Counted from the stretch's first letter, positions 10,825-22,235 are shown. The stretch is DNA of 64,000 nucleotides from Cryptomeria japonica (GCF_030272615.1 NC_081415.1:230042803-230106802); one strand, 5' to 3'. Numbers and translations: made by a program. The notes: generated by a model from the letters alone, not told the origin.

Positions 10825-11147
10825 CAAGCAAGTTAAAAGATGAAGAAGTATGGCTTGGCGAGTTAGGCCATAAATTATCACATCGGATAAATGAAGTCAT
10901 CAATTTAGATGATACATCTTTATTCATTCAGACAATTGAAGAAATTCAAAGGACGAGGTCACATTATGGTTTTTTGGAGGCAGAAGTCAAGCAATTGAGG
11001 AACACTTGGAAAAGATTAAATAAGTTAAAGAAGAAAATTGTTACTTACTCTTGGCCTAGTGATGACATGTTTAAAGAATGGAAAGACAAATATATGATGC
11101 AAGAAGCAGAGGCTCAAGAATAGTCAATTGATGCTGCAACATTGTAA

Positions 11148-11915
11148 CAACCCTCAGGGAGTTAGGAATGAAAATGATTGTAACCTCTTTTGAGAGGGAA
11201 TTACGGTTATAACAAACTACTTCTAGGAAAGTCCAAAGCTTGTCGCATCCATATCATTATAAACTAGGAGAAAGGGGATTACAAGAATTTATAAAGAAAC
11301 TCTAGCAGAATATATTTAGTTTTCTGGTTTTTTTTTTCAAAAATCATCCTGAGTTATGTATGATTTTGAAGAAGAATATTAATATACAGATCAAAGTATT
11401 TCGAGCCTAAATTCTTGTTGTCTTCTTGTATGCATGATTTATTTACTAGTTCAGTTAGATAATCTAGGGTTATGTGATTGAATGAGTTGCAAGGCAATTT
11501 TACAAAGATGTTTTAGTTTTTTCTCTCAAGGAAGGGGATTAAATATACTTAAAATCTTTCTGTTAGTAAATCAATAGTTCTGCTCGAATTTGACAAATGG
11601 GTTTAGAATAAAAGGAAAAACTTATATATGTCAGGTGTATATGAAGTTGATGAAGCCGAAGTGGTGAAATGTGTATGAATATCCTATTAAGAAATTTTAT
11701 CTAGTCTTAGGTGACTCTGTAGCCCAGATAAGACACTGATATCATTTGTTGGGTTTTCTATCTATCTTGGAAATCAAAACTAAAAATATGAATATGAATC
11801 TTTCCTTTATGTTCAGTTATGTTTAAGGTGATAAGATTTTGCAGAAGTTGACACTGGTCTTTTGTGAATATTCTGTCATAATCGTGAAAAGTGCACAAAT
11901 GGTATACCCATCTAA
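11148..11915 (+). other. Non-coding, LTR-like, unassigned
   Basis: No gene. TATAAACTAGG near 11258 and a short T-run near 11330 could be LTR features, and the stretch begins TGTAACAACCC (from 11143), so it may be the LTR of the unit carrying the preceding ORF. I see no second copy in the window to prove this. Confidence 0.25.
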
Positions 11916-11917
11916 GC

Positions 11918-13138
11918 TTAGTGCAAGCTTGAAGTGTAGAAGGTTTTTGTATAAACCTTATTAAATGTTGTCTTGGACTTCCATTTTCTTGTTCTCCATA
12001 TGCGACAAAGGCTTAATTTTCTTATAGAAGAAATAAGGAGATCAGAAATCGAGAACAACACAATATATATGACAGGAATATTCAGAGATGCAAACATCTC
12101 TCTGCCTCTCTCCACCTGTTCTCTCATTTCCTCTGGGACTTAAACTATTGGTCCTCTCATTGTTTGTGCTTTGGGAAGACAATTAGGAGATGTTTCTTCT
12201 CTTCTGACAACCACTTCTTCTTGTTCTGTATCAAAAACTGTATTCTTCAACATATTATTCATTAGATGGTTATGGTGATGGATCTGGATACCAATTATAG
12301 TCACTTGGGCTTTCTCAAGTTCCTTCTAGGACCATTTCTCTGAATGGGACTGGAACCTCATATGGTGCAAACATCTCTTTGACCCTCTGTACTTGTTCAC
12401 TGATTAGAACCTCTTCTGGCGTTGCCATTGTACCTGTGTATTGTGAAATTGTTGATGAGCTTCTTCTTCTCTTTTAATTTCAAGCTCTTCTTGGGTTGTC
12501 TCATATTCCTCCTGGGTTTGTGGTATGTTGGAGTGCTCTTGATCCTGTTGTTCTATAGTTTGATGAGACCTCCAAACTTGTCTTGTTGGAACCACTGGTC
12601 TTTCTGCTTGATACCCTAGTCCAACTTTATCATTTGTTGCCTTTGTCTTCAGGTGAACAAGTTCAGTGATCCCTTGCTGTCGCCTGCCAAGAGGATCTAC
12701 TCCTGAGTATCCCATGCGGAGAAGTATGTTATAACCTCATCCATACAATTCAAAATAAGCTTCACAAGATTGGGCTTCTGAATTTTCATTATCTTCTCTA
12801 TAGTGCCAATCTAGAACAACTGCTTCTTCCATTTCATCTGCCAGTGATGTTGAGAACTGTATGAATACCTCATTGTAGATGATATTTGCTTGTGTAGTTT
12901 GTGGTATCATCGATTCTAATGGTCCACTTATTTCTTTAGGTGATGGAGGAAGAATCGTTAGTGTAAGAACAGGTTCTATTTGATATCCTCCCATTCCATC
13001 TCCAATGATTTTAAGTTTTGGTTCCATTTCTTTCAGGAGAATACCTGAGGTTGCTCTATTATTTGGCACCAGATTATTAGTTCCTTTCCTTAATGTGTTA
13101 CAAGTATAGCTAGGATTAGCAAGGACACTCACTTTCAT
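11918..13138 (-). pseudogene. Element B: protease-RT linker with G-patch-like motif
   Basis: Minus-strand continuation of the element B polyprotein after its protease. The segment 12404-12715 opens with M-G-Y-S-G-V-D-P-L-G-R-R-Q-Q-G-I and ends its conserved part with V-G-L-G-Y, the G-patch-like arrangement seen after protease in Ogre/Tat elements. A Gln/Glu-rich stretch follows. The upstream part (12737-13138) is an acidic spacer. Further down (to about 11918) the linker is in several short frames with stops, and no reverse transcriptase follows, so the element is truncated here. The G-patch assignment is by motif only. Confidence 0.6.
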
Positions 13139-13212
13139 TCCATTCTAGGGGAAATTCAAACATTGATGGTATGTGGAAGGTACTGCTTACATATCATGTA
13201 TCTAGGGTTTGC

Positions 13213-13743
13213 CTAGCAGTATGTTGTAGGATAGCGAAATATCCAACACTTGACAAAGAACATCACTCTCAACAGGTCCCACTCTATCAGCAAGAGCACC
13301 AAGTCTTTTGAAGTTCTTTCATTTTCATCATAAGCTTTTATTGTGATTTTCTTCCTTGGATCAATGATATTTTTTGAGGAACCCAACTGCATAAGTAAAC
13401 TAAAGGTAGAAATATTCAAGCTAACGCCTCCATCTATCAGGACATGTTTGATGTGGTGTTTGTGAATCATTACTTCAATGTGGAGGGGTTGATTATGCAG
13501 ATGACTCAGTGAGTTATCATCTTCCTTAGATAAAGATAGATAATGAGGTGAAGTTAAGTGACCCACCATGGATTGAAATCGGTTTAGGTACAAGTCTTTT
13601 GGAACATTGGTATTGATCTGCGCTTTGTCTAGAATCTCCCTATGCGCAAGAGAGGTTTTCAATAGTTCTAATATGGATATCTGAGCAGTTGTTCGTTGAA
13701 GTTGCTCTAAGATTCTATATCTAGAGGAATTTGATGAGACCAA
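13213..13743 (-). pseudogene. Element B: aspartic protease region
   Basis: Begins with the R-Y-R-I-L-E-Q-L-Q-R-T-T-A-Q-I-S-I-L-E-L block found just before protease in Tat/Ogre elements. The active site reads V-L-I-D-G-G-V-S-L-N-I, with D-G-G in place of D-S/T-G, common in this lineage. The C-terminal L-L-G-R-P-W block is lost: the frame ends in Y-P-T-T-Y-C. It joins the preceding zinc-finger ORF through a single stop (at 13741-13743) in the same frame. Confidence 0.78.
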
Positions 13744-14277
13744 TTATTGTGATGAAGAGGGTTTGGTCATGTTGGTAACCAGTTGCTTTGAATATTTTTG
13801 TTTGTTTGATGACACGGGTTGATCAGTAGAAGAAGAGGCAACTCCTTTGAAGGTCAATTTACCTTGAGCTTGGGTTAGGACATTGGTAGATTTTGATTTA
13901 TCGTGATTGTCTTTGATTATGATCACATTACAATGTTTTGATCTAGTTGGTTCGATCAGGTGAATGACATTATCATTATTAAAATAAGTGTAGTTGATTT
14001 TAGCTCCTTCCTTAGATTTTGAGGAATATCCTTGCTCATAGGTGGGAAAGGGGTCTTTGAATGCTTTGTGATCTAAGTTTATTGTGTGATTGCCAATAAC
14101 TATTTTACCACCATCAATTAAATCTTGGATCTCATGTTTTAACTTCATACAGTTGTTGGTAGCATGTCCTTTGTTCCTGTGGTATTCACAATATTCATTT
14201 TCTCTCCACCATTTTGGTTTGACTTCTAGATCGTATGGTTTTGAGTTATCCGGTAAAGTGAGTAAATTGTTGGCCAA
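13744..14277 (-). pseudogene. Element B: gag C-terminus with CCHC-like zinc finger
   Basis: Contains C-E-Y-H-R-N-K-G-H-A-T-N-N-C followed by L-K-H-E-I-Q-D-L-I, the C-x2-H-x4-H-x4-C finger of Tat-type gag proteins, which binds the element RNA. The rest is Lys/Ser-rich and leads without indel into the protease. Its apparent start Met is internal; the true gag starts near 15576. Confidence 0.82.
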
Positions 14278-14299
14278 ATAATGTTTTCAATGTTGGTTC

Positions 14300-15576
14300 G
14301 CATGGCTCTCCTAAAGGAGAGAACTCACATTTTGGTTTTGGAGCCCAAGGTTTGTTTTTCATAAAGTTGCTCCATTTGCTCGAGGTGTGTTATCTTGCAT
14401 TCTTAGCAGCCTTAAGCGCTTGTGTTCCAGTAGTCAAGTTGAACGCTTCTTGTTTTTTATTTTGTTTGATATTATCTACTACTCCATCGTTAACAACATT
14501 TTTGTTGTTGTCTTTTCCATACTTCCAATATTTATTGTTGGAGCTAAATCCATGCAATGTTTCCTTATATAGTGAAATCTCCCCTTTCTTGATCAACACA
14601 TCTTCTATTTTCACAATGCCTTCTACCATCTTGTCAAAAGAAGGGTATGTTTGCATTGAGATGGTGTAATTCAACTCAGGAATTAAAGTGCTGATGAAAA
14701 TCTCCATTTTCTCTGATTCTAGGACCGATCTTGGATATCTAGAGAAAATTCTCCTCCATCGCTAAAGGAAAGTTAGGAATGGTTCTCCTGTTTTTTGTTT
14801 CGTGTTGCATATGTCGAGCATAGTGACTGGGTTGCGAATGTTGTAAAAATAGTTTAACCTTCTCCTCAAATGTTTTTATTCCAAATAGCAACTTTGAGAA
14901 CCATTCCATGGCCTATCCTCCCAGACTCCTCAGAAAAAGGTGCATGAGGTAAGTTTTTTCATGCATGATTTACATGCATAGGGCACATAATTCTCTAACA
15001 TGGTCCTGGGGATCCGAGTTTCCATCGTATTTGTCAAATTTTGGTATTTCAGTCCTAGATGGAAATGGAGGCATGCGAAGATTTTTGTTGAAAGGGAAGG
15101 GGCAAATCGAATCCAGAGAGTATGGTGAGGAAACCTTGTCCTTGTTTTTCATTTCTTGAATTTCACGTTGCAGGGCTTGCATTTGTTTAGCCATTAGTGT
15201 TATTGGTGTTTCCTCTTCTTTCATAATGATACTCTACATTAAAACTGGGAGGAAGTTTCGCTCCTTGTCTTGCTAGCTCTAGGAAGTGCTCTTCTTTTTC
15301 TCTTTCTAGAATAACCTTAATCATTCTCCTGAAGCCTCTGTCATTCATGCAATTAGCGACATCCGTTTCCTTGATCTCAGAATCACTAGATGAATTACCA
15401 TTGTCATTTTTGTGGTTGTTTATGTTATCATAGTCTGTGTCGAATCGATAGTCAGTTGTATCTCTATTGAAGGCTGACATTGTGTTGTATAGTGGTTCAT
15501 CAAAGACTAGAGAATCTTCAAACAAATTGTTGATGTAAGACGTTGTGTGAGACTTGGTTCCAACAGGAATGGCCAA
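14300..15576 (-). pseudogene. Element B: gag capsid region
   Basis: Tat-type gag in several frames. The N-terminal 129 codons (15576-15187) are acidic and Asn/Asp-rich. A one-base shift near 15215 leads to a segment with I-P-K-F-D-K-Y-D-G-N-S-D-P-Q-D-H-V, the hallmark opening of the retrotransposon gag domain. Through a stop at 14967 this continues as L-R-S-L-G-G-x-A-M-E-W-F, and after another shift as the 105-codon stretch at 14390-14707. The start at 15576 is the first Met of an open frame and is plausible but not proven. Confidence 0.72.
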
Positions 15577-15952
15577 ATTGATGTGACCGATATAGGAGGT
15601 GATGAAGAAGTCAAGATCGAATAAGAGCTAGTTTGTTCAATGCGATGTTCAGATAAAGAGATGAGGTCAAAATCTGGTTTCGAGAAAGATCTATCTCGTT
15701 TAAGATGTGACCTAAGATGATAAAGAAGATTGAGGTTTGATTTGATGATTGATTGATGAACTAGCTAGGACGTGATCGACAAATCGCACAACACTACCAC
15801 AAGGGTGCGTTATCAAGAAGTGTTTTTCTCGAGATCCAAGTTTTCTCATTTTAGTTTTATGTTCGTTATTGAAGAATGAAGATCAATGAGCTTAACAGAG
15901 ACTAAGATTAGACAAATAGAGTTTGGACACAAAAGTGGACAAGGTAGTTATC

Positions 15953-16363
15953 TTAGTATAATTCTTGTCCTACAAAGGAAGAATTTCCTTCTTGCTCTCT
16001 CTCAGGGGTTGGAGGTTCAGGTTGAGCCTCATTGTAAGTGATGTAAACTTCTAAAAATAGAGCGGGATTGATCTTCCCTCCCTTGTTTAAGTAATAGTTG
16101 AATGCGGATTTCTGAGTGAAATCCCTACTTCTTAGGGGTTCTTTGTGAAATTCATTAGATTTACCTTGAAGGTATAACCGCATATATCTCAGGAACACCC
16201 TATGCGACAAGAAGAGATAATGGTTGATGAATAAAAACTTTCTCCTCTTATACATTTGCGTAGGACTAGGACACTTCTTTTTCAGTTTAGCCTTTGGATT
16301 GAGGCTTCTTCTTCTCAACACTTGAGGATTGGACAGACGAGATATTGACGCTTGATCAGACAT
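15953..16363 (-). CDS. Small unrecognised ORF in the element B leader (136 codons)
   Basis: An uninterrupted minus-strand ORF, longer than expected in a stop-rich leader. It starts M-S-D-Q-A-S-I-S-R-L and is rich in Arg/Lys in its first half, with aromatic residues, and ends with a Pro/Glu stretch (Q-P-E-P-P-T-P-E). I do not recognise it, and no membrane segment or signal peptide is evident. It could be an upstream accessory ORF of an Ogre-like element, or chance. Confidence 0.3.
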   Translation of the reverse strand: MSDQASISRLSNPQVLRRRSLNPKAKLKKKCPSPTQMYKRRKFLFINHYLFLSHRVFLRYMRLYLQGKSNEFHKEPLRSRDFTQKSAFNYYLNKGGKINPALFLEVYITYNEAQPEPPTPEREQEGNSSFVGQELY

Positions 16364-16461
16364 GGATACTAAATTTGGTAGACAAGAGGATGTTTGGACA
16401 ATGAGGACAACAGAGGTCTACTCTAGGGTACTAACTACTTTCAGGACTTAAGGACAAATTT

Positions 16462-16659
16462 TCGTACGACAGAGTATGAGACCAGGACGAGTAACTTTTA
16501 GGGTCAGACAATGGAGACATAGATTCATACGAGTTGCTACTCTAACTCATACGAGGACCTTTCTGATTAGAATGATAATTTAGCAATAGTGATGTTTTTT
16601 CGTACGAGTTTAAATCTGACCAGAATGACAAAATGTCAACTTGTTGTTGGCTCGTACGA
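16462..16659. repeat. Three TCGTACGA palindromes
   Basis: Perfect 8-bp palindromes at 16462-16469, 16600-16607 and 16652-16659, with related ATACGAG half-sites near 16531 and 16550. The GTAC core is the binding core of plant SBP-box factors; a regulatory role is an inference. Confidence 0.5.
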
Positions 16660-17812
16660 CCTAGGACTGACCCAGGACAAGTTTTGATAGAGTTTTGATC
16701 ACTGACTTGGTTTTCAGTTTGTCTTTCAGTTTTTAGTTTGATGTTTCTGATTGTCTTGAGGTTTTATTTCAATTGTTTTGAGGGATGAAAAGCACAACAA
16801 ACAGTAGGTGTAAAATGATAACAAGCACAACACGCTAACCCTATGGAAGTTGGTTGAGAAGGAAAACCTTTGCCTGCAACCTAGGTATACATCCAATAGC
16901 TAATTAGAATACAACCACTGAGTCTCACGCAATGGTTTCTCAACGTTGTATTAGCCGACTCCAAACGCTAATGGGGGAATGATATGGTGAGTAATCTTGA
17001 GGGGAAAACCAACTATCCCCTTGCACAAAGATTATCCTCCTTTCGAAGGTGAGTCGGGTAGCTTCTAACCTAAAGTTTGTAGTAAGGGTTTTGTTCGGAA
17101 GGATCACCTGAATATCATGAAAGCGCGATTTAGATTATAAAACCCAACAGGATGTTGAAACCATGTAGCCATGCAAGCATGGTTTAGACTGCGAGGCCCT
17201 ACAAGATGCTCAACATGAGACACTCCTCATAAATGAAGCAGTGCCATTGATTATTCCGTCTCCTAGGACTTTCACCCCATAAACGTTTTATTATAGTGAG
17301 TTGGATTCCTGACTTTGGTTGGACTCACTTGGGTCATTCCCTCTCACTGAGCCTTAGGGGATTCTCGGGAGGAAGACCCTCTAAAGGTATTAACAGATCT
17401 CAAACTCTAATAGAAAAAAATTCTCAAGGTCTAAATTTCTAATTGTCCGAATGGACAAGAGCATACTCTCCTACTCTAGATTTTTCCCCAAAACACGTAA
17501 AACAAAGTTTTTAACCTTATAGAAATTGAAGTGTTCCTAAAAATATTAAGAAGACATAATGTTTGTTTGTATCTCCCGAGGCAACCTGCAAACCAAAGAT
17601 ATCAGTAGTTCAAGTTTATAATCTTTGGCAAACGTATGTTTAATGATTGAATTATTTTCCAAGCGAACCTGCAAACATTAAAAGCCTAAAACTAGTTGCC
17701 AAAATAACATAAAAAAATCATCAAAATAAAATTATACCATGCAAACTGTAAATTAAATTAATCTAACAAGAATTTCCATTCTTTATGACTATCCTAGTTA
17801 TGACAGTTTTGA

Positions 17813-18187
17813 TAGTACTGCACTCTATCATTCATAACTTTCCAACTAGACAAAATTAGGCAAATCTCTTTGGTGAAAATGTAGAAAACTTGGTTTGAAA
17901 CAACATATCCAAAATTTGTTTAGATCCAACAGTTCAATAAAAATTTATACCCTCCGAACAAAGACCATTTTTGACTGTCACAGAAGAACAAGTAAAATGA
18001 TAGTACTGCACTCTGTCATTCATAACTTTCAACACAGACAAAATTAGGCAAATCTCTCTAGTGAAAATACAGAAAGCTTGGTTTGAAACAACATATAAAA
18101 AATGTGTTTAGATCCAATAGTTCAATAAAAAGTTATGCCCTCAAAACAAAGACCATTTTTTACTGTCACAGACAAACAAGAAAAAAG
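17813..18187. repeat. 188-bp tandem duplication
   Basis: Two adjacent copies, starting at 17813 and 18001, both beginning TAGTACTGCACTCT. They differ at scattered bases. No coding content is visible. It lies right next to the primer-binding site end of the element B leader. Confidence 0.8.
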
Positions 18188-18282
18188 AAAGATCTTTATT
18201 TGCAAATTTAACACATGTTTATTAGTTATAAAAACAAAACATCAAATCTGTTCAAGAAACATTAGAAATCTTTTAGTAATGT

Positions 18283-18306
18283 GTTCGAGCCCCACGGTGG
18301 GTGCTA
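18283..18306 (-). other. Element B primer-binding site, tRNA-Lys type
   Basis: The plus strand reads like the 3' end of a plant tRNA-Lys (TTCGAGCCCCACGGTGGG then TGCTA, against GCGCCA expected). The minus strand is therefore a primer-binding site four bases after the LTR end. Placing it fixes the orientation of element B as minus. Confidence 0.75.
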
Positions 18307-18310
18307 GAAA

Positions 18311-19404
18311 TGTGTGTATGAAATTTGGGGAACCTACAAAGGCACACACACTTCAATAAACCATTATTTGCATGGGTTAGTTAATTAAAAACAACAAAAT
18401 GAAATCCATTGCAAGTCGGCTTATTACGTCCTAGAAAGTGCGAGTGTGGATTGCTCTCAGATTTCTACGCTATCCAATGACTAGACTACACTCAAACAGA
18501 GGATTTTTAAATGCATGCAACTAGGCGAATGCAAGATTGAATGCAAGATTAATTGATTAAGTGAAATGAAATTATCAAGCTAAATGATCAAAGCTCTAAA
18601 TGAAGCTAAAGCTAGATTATATGCAAGAAATTTAATCTAGATAAGAGAAATGAATCTAAGCTAATGAACAATAAATCTAAATGATTTTAAGATTAAATGA
18701 AAACTAAGTTGATTGATGAATTAACTATACAAAGCTTCCTCAAAATTTCCTCGATAACCTGCAACACAATATCAACATAATAAGGATGTAAAATTCTTTG
18801 ATGCTGATTGAAGAATGAGAGCCTGAATTTATAGGAAAATCAAGAGGGAGACCAAAGGTCAGGATTGATCTTTAATGAATGGTCGAGATCGATTTGAAGG
18901 AAGCACAATCCAAGTGAAATGATTTGATTGGACAATTTAATTCCATTTTGGAGAGATAAGATTGAGTTCAAATTAGCAACTCAGATTCTTTCCATTTTTC
19001 TTGAGTTTAGTCGATTTGTTTCCTTTTTTGAATTTTTGTGCTCATAATTTCCAATTTATTTTTTCAAATTAATTCTTTTTTCTTGATTTGTTTCCTTTTT
19101 TTGAAGATTTATGGCAATTTTTATTTATTTATTAAATATGCAAAAGATATTTAATTAAATAAATGAGATATTTGATTTTAAAAAGATTTTCTATTTTGAA
19201 TTTGATCAATTAATTAAATGAGAATTTAATTAATTGTAATTGTCATGTTGCATTGTATACCTTAGGAATTAATTAATCAAGCTCTCATAATTGATTTAAA
19301 TTGATTATTTGATTCAACTGCTTGATGAATTTTATTATTGAACTTAAGCACATTAGTTGAGATTAGGGGCCTATGGTTTTGGATGACCATTTATGGGTAT
19401 TACA
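18311..19404 (-). mobile_element. Element B 5' LTR, 1,094 bp
   Basis: On the minus strand it starts TGTAATACCC (19404) and ends ATACACACA (18311), directly next to the primer-binding site. The U3 side is AT-rich. The first flanking bases outside it (19405 on, CCTAT) belong to the LTR of element C; the matching uninterrupted sequence is seen at 26178, so element B inserted inside that LTR. The other LTR of element B is missing. Confidence 0.78.
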
Positions 19405-19487
19405 CCTATCTTCCACTTCAATACATATTGTTCTTCACCATATCCAAAGCAATCTGGATTGTCGGGTTTGACATCAATGACAACTCA
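19405..19487 (-). mobile_element. Element C 3' LTR stub
   Basis: About 83 bp almost identical to 26179-26262 (the terminal part of the element C 5' LTR), including GACATCAATGACAACTCA at its end. It is cut by the insertion of element B. Confidence 0.75.
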
Positions 19488-20289
19488 TATAAGAATTTGT
19501 AACAATCTCCCTCTCCATCATTAATGGCAAAACATTCATCAATGACAAACAATCTCTCCAACATGTTGAAAACACTTCTCAACCACTTCTCCCCTTTAGA
19601 AAGAAAAACTATATACTTCCAAAATTCTCAAGCATAAGCTTCTCAAACTTCTCGAAAAATTTTCCCCTTTGACATCAAGGACAAAGATGGACAAACAAAA
19701 CAAAAAATAGCTATTATGCAAAAAGTATCTTACACTTCTGAAATATTTTATTATATTTTCCTTCAAGTTATGAAAGAAAGTCTTCCACGAACTCATTGCC
19801 AAATGGATACTCAGACTCAAACTGTCGTTTTGTACAATTATATCAACTTCATTTGATAATGAACTAGGAACATAATTGTTCCATTCACACTTCTCAACTT
19901 CAATGAGAATACTAGAAAGATGTGTTAGGGTTTCAAGCAGATCCGAAGCAAATATGAACTAACAATTATATGCAGATTTAAATACAAAAGATAAAGGAAT
20001 AAAAAAGGACACAGATAACATAGAAATTTAACGTGGTTCACCCAGAATGGGTTACGTCCACCATGCATAGCCGTCCAATCTTTCTTATTATCCAGCAAAA
20101 ATAATACATCAACCTTACAATGCCTTAAGCATCCTAACTGCTTATAACATGCATTTTTAGGGCAACAAACAAAGTCGGCCTTTTTAGGGTTTTATTACAA
20201 TGTTGGTTTTCATCAACAAAAACGGAAAAAAAAATACTTGTTGAGTGTACAGTACTTTGCTGATCAGTCACCACATATCAACAAGATGT
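19488..20289 (-). other. Element C 3' untranslated region
   Basis: No supportable gene. It contains an AACGTGGTTCACCC-type stretch near 20032, a sequence style I associate with plant retroelement LTR or leader DNA. Confidence 0.35.
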
Positions 20290-22100
20290 TCTGAATGAGC
20301 TTCAACAATTTCTTTCACCTTTACGGAAACACTTACCACATCTTCCTTTTGTCTTTGATAAAATATAAAATCTGTTTGCAAGGAGTTTATCTTCCTTCTC
20401 TACGTACCATCAAGGTCACTGAAATTATCAAATGTATTACCCAAGGAACACAACTCAGATCCAATAGAATCATTTTTTTCTTTAAATTTTCAATAGTTGC
20501 AGGCCACTGGAGGTAGTATTTGTATACTTTGCTTTATTTTGTCACACAAGCTCTCATATTTCTTATGTCTTCAGATAACCTGTTATGAGAATATACACAC
20601 TTATTTTCCATGTCATCCAGAATAATTTCTTCAACAACAGGTGCCTTAAGAGGCCACTTCATCTGATCATTAAGCACTTCACACAGAACGTCCAACAAGA
20701 TGTCTAAAACATTGTCTAGTAAAATACTTTTGTGGAGTAGATATTCAACCAGAATTTCCTCAATTTGATCTTTGATCATAATAGGGTTGTTGAAGACATA
20801 ATTCATCAACCTTTTTCAAACCTACATCTTCCTTTATCAAACTTAGAATATTATCAACACTGCATGGATCATCTTTCTCATCTTTCCCTTCAACAACAAC
20901 ATGCTTTTCCCTAGCCACAATAGATGATTTTGGATCAACCAGAGAAATAATCTCATGTTCAACTTCACTTTTTGTCTTTTTTATTGATTCCGGAGGAGGC
21001 ACAACACTTTTCCTTTTTGAACATTTTCTCCTGGAGGAGCTTTCCTTAGGAGTACTGATAGAGATGGGAATTAGACCAGAGAGGAACTTCTAAAAATCTA
21101 TGAAATATTCTTCGCATACCAGATCTTTATTTTTCAAACAAGGTAAATGTCTAAAAAGTTGTTTTCCAATAGAAATATTTGATTTCCATGCAATATTTTT
21201 ATTTTAAGGGTAATGACTTTGTGAAGTAAATCATCAAACATATAATCAAGGAACCAAACTGGAAAGGATAACCTTGATCTTGTGTCATTTTCATATTTTT
21301 TGTCAACTGTGTTCTCAACAATTCATAAAAATCAAACTTCTTATCTTCTCTTACCATCTGATGTACAATATACAAAACAATAGCTGAAGTAGAACCTTAT
21401 CTATTTCTAAAATAGATTTTATAAGAGATTCCATGTGCCACATACTTTATGATAGGGTCATTGATGGTGTCAATTATTAGTGCCCGTTGATCACCCGTGA
21501 TGTCAGTTAGGGTTTCAACTTCTTTGTTCTTGATTGATTTCTTCATCAGAAGGGGTCCATTATCACACAAACCAGAAACAACAAAAATATATTCTTTTGA
21601 AATCTTATAGGGCTTATCCAAAATCATATGATCATCCATAATGCAATTCAAGAGAAACTTTATCATGTCTTCATTTTTGAACCAAGGGAATTCGTTCCAC
21701 AAGTCTAAACCTTTATGCCCTAAATTTCTGACATCCTGCATACCTTCATTTGACAAATAATTTCCCAATTTCTTATTTTTCTCATGATTATATTCATCCA
21801 GATGAATATGCTCAGTTTTCTAAACAGTCAACTTCTTCGAATCCATAGGAAAAGGTATGAAAAATACATTATCTGTGAATTTAGCTCTAAATCTCCTTCT
21901 ATTTCTCAAATGCTCTTCTTCTCAATTTCTTCAACGCAAGATGCACAAGTTGATAAAAAATTTAAATATTTATCTTGTTTAGTGTTCCTAGGGTTTCATT
22001 GCCAAAATTGTCTTATCAAAGTGACGCCATTTGATTTTTACAATTCAGCATACGCAATCCACCAGGGCATAAAACTATAATCATAATCCACTACAATCAT
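20290..22100 (-). pseudogene. Element C: second ORF, unrecognised, with no pol domain
   Basis: I do not recognise this protein. Reading starts at the Met at 22100 (M-I-V-V-D-Y-D-Y-S-F-M-P-W-W-I). It continues in changing frames through a 123-codon open part at 21397-21768 (with W-N-E-F-P-W-F-K-N-E-D and Y-I-F-V-V-S-G-L-C-D-N-G), then an acidic Lys/Glu stretch (20760-21002), and ends in V-S-V-S-V-K-V-K-E-I-V-E near 20290. No reverse transcriptase, integrase or protease motif is present. The layout (globular N-part, charged or coiled C-part) resembles the giant ORFs at 6741 and 48068, but I could not confirm homology. It starts only about 140 bp after the gag end, leaving no room for pol. Confidence 0.5.
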
Positions 22101-22235
22101 CTTTTTCACTTGAGGGGGTATAATTATATTTGTCTTTAAAACTACCCCTAAGTCGAATCTACTAGATTAATTTTTGGAGGAAGAGGCACCAACACTAGAC
22201 TTAGCTGCAACAGACTCAGTTGATTCTTTCCTTTT

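Larger units (their letters stand above)
6741..11147 (+). pseudogene. Giant accessory ORF (about 1,190 codons), unrecognised, split by a solo LTR
   Basis: I do not recognise this protein. It starts at the ATG at 6741 and has an in-frame stop seven codons upstream. The N-terminal 450 residues look globular, with an F-G-W-Y-S-L-L-M-H-M block near 7550. A Lys/Glu/Pro/Ser-rich middle (8400-9640) includes a basic K-R-Q-K patch, and the C-terminal part is predicted coiled coil by eye (K-L-K-D-E-E-V-W-L at 10831, then E-A-E-V-K-Q-L-R). In-frame stops include 6750, 7005, 8001 and 11121; the end is TAA at 11145. The frame changes once, at a 22-nt segment (8319-8340). It lies on the same strand downstream of element A pol, so it may be an extra ORF of that element, or an independent retroelement ORF. 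The solo LTR at 10015 interrupts it; removing LTR plus one target copy restores the frame. Confidence 0.65.
15577..18282 (-). other. Element B: long 5' leader
   Basis: About 2.7 kb between primer-binding site and gag. It holds one small ORF (15953-16363), three copies of a GTAC palindrome, and a 188-bp tandem duplication, each listed separately. Long leaders are common in Ogre/Tat elements. Confidence 0.5.

Noticed and set aside
18283-18306. tRNA-Lys gene
   Set aside because: Only the 3' third of a tRNA is present and it abuts an LTR end, so it is a primer-binding site.
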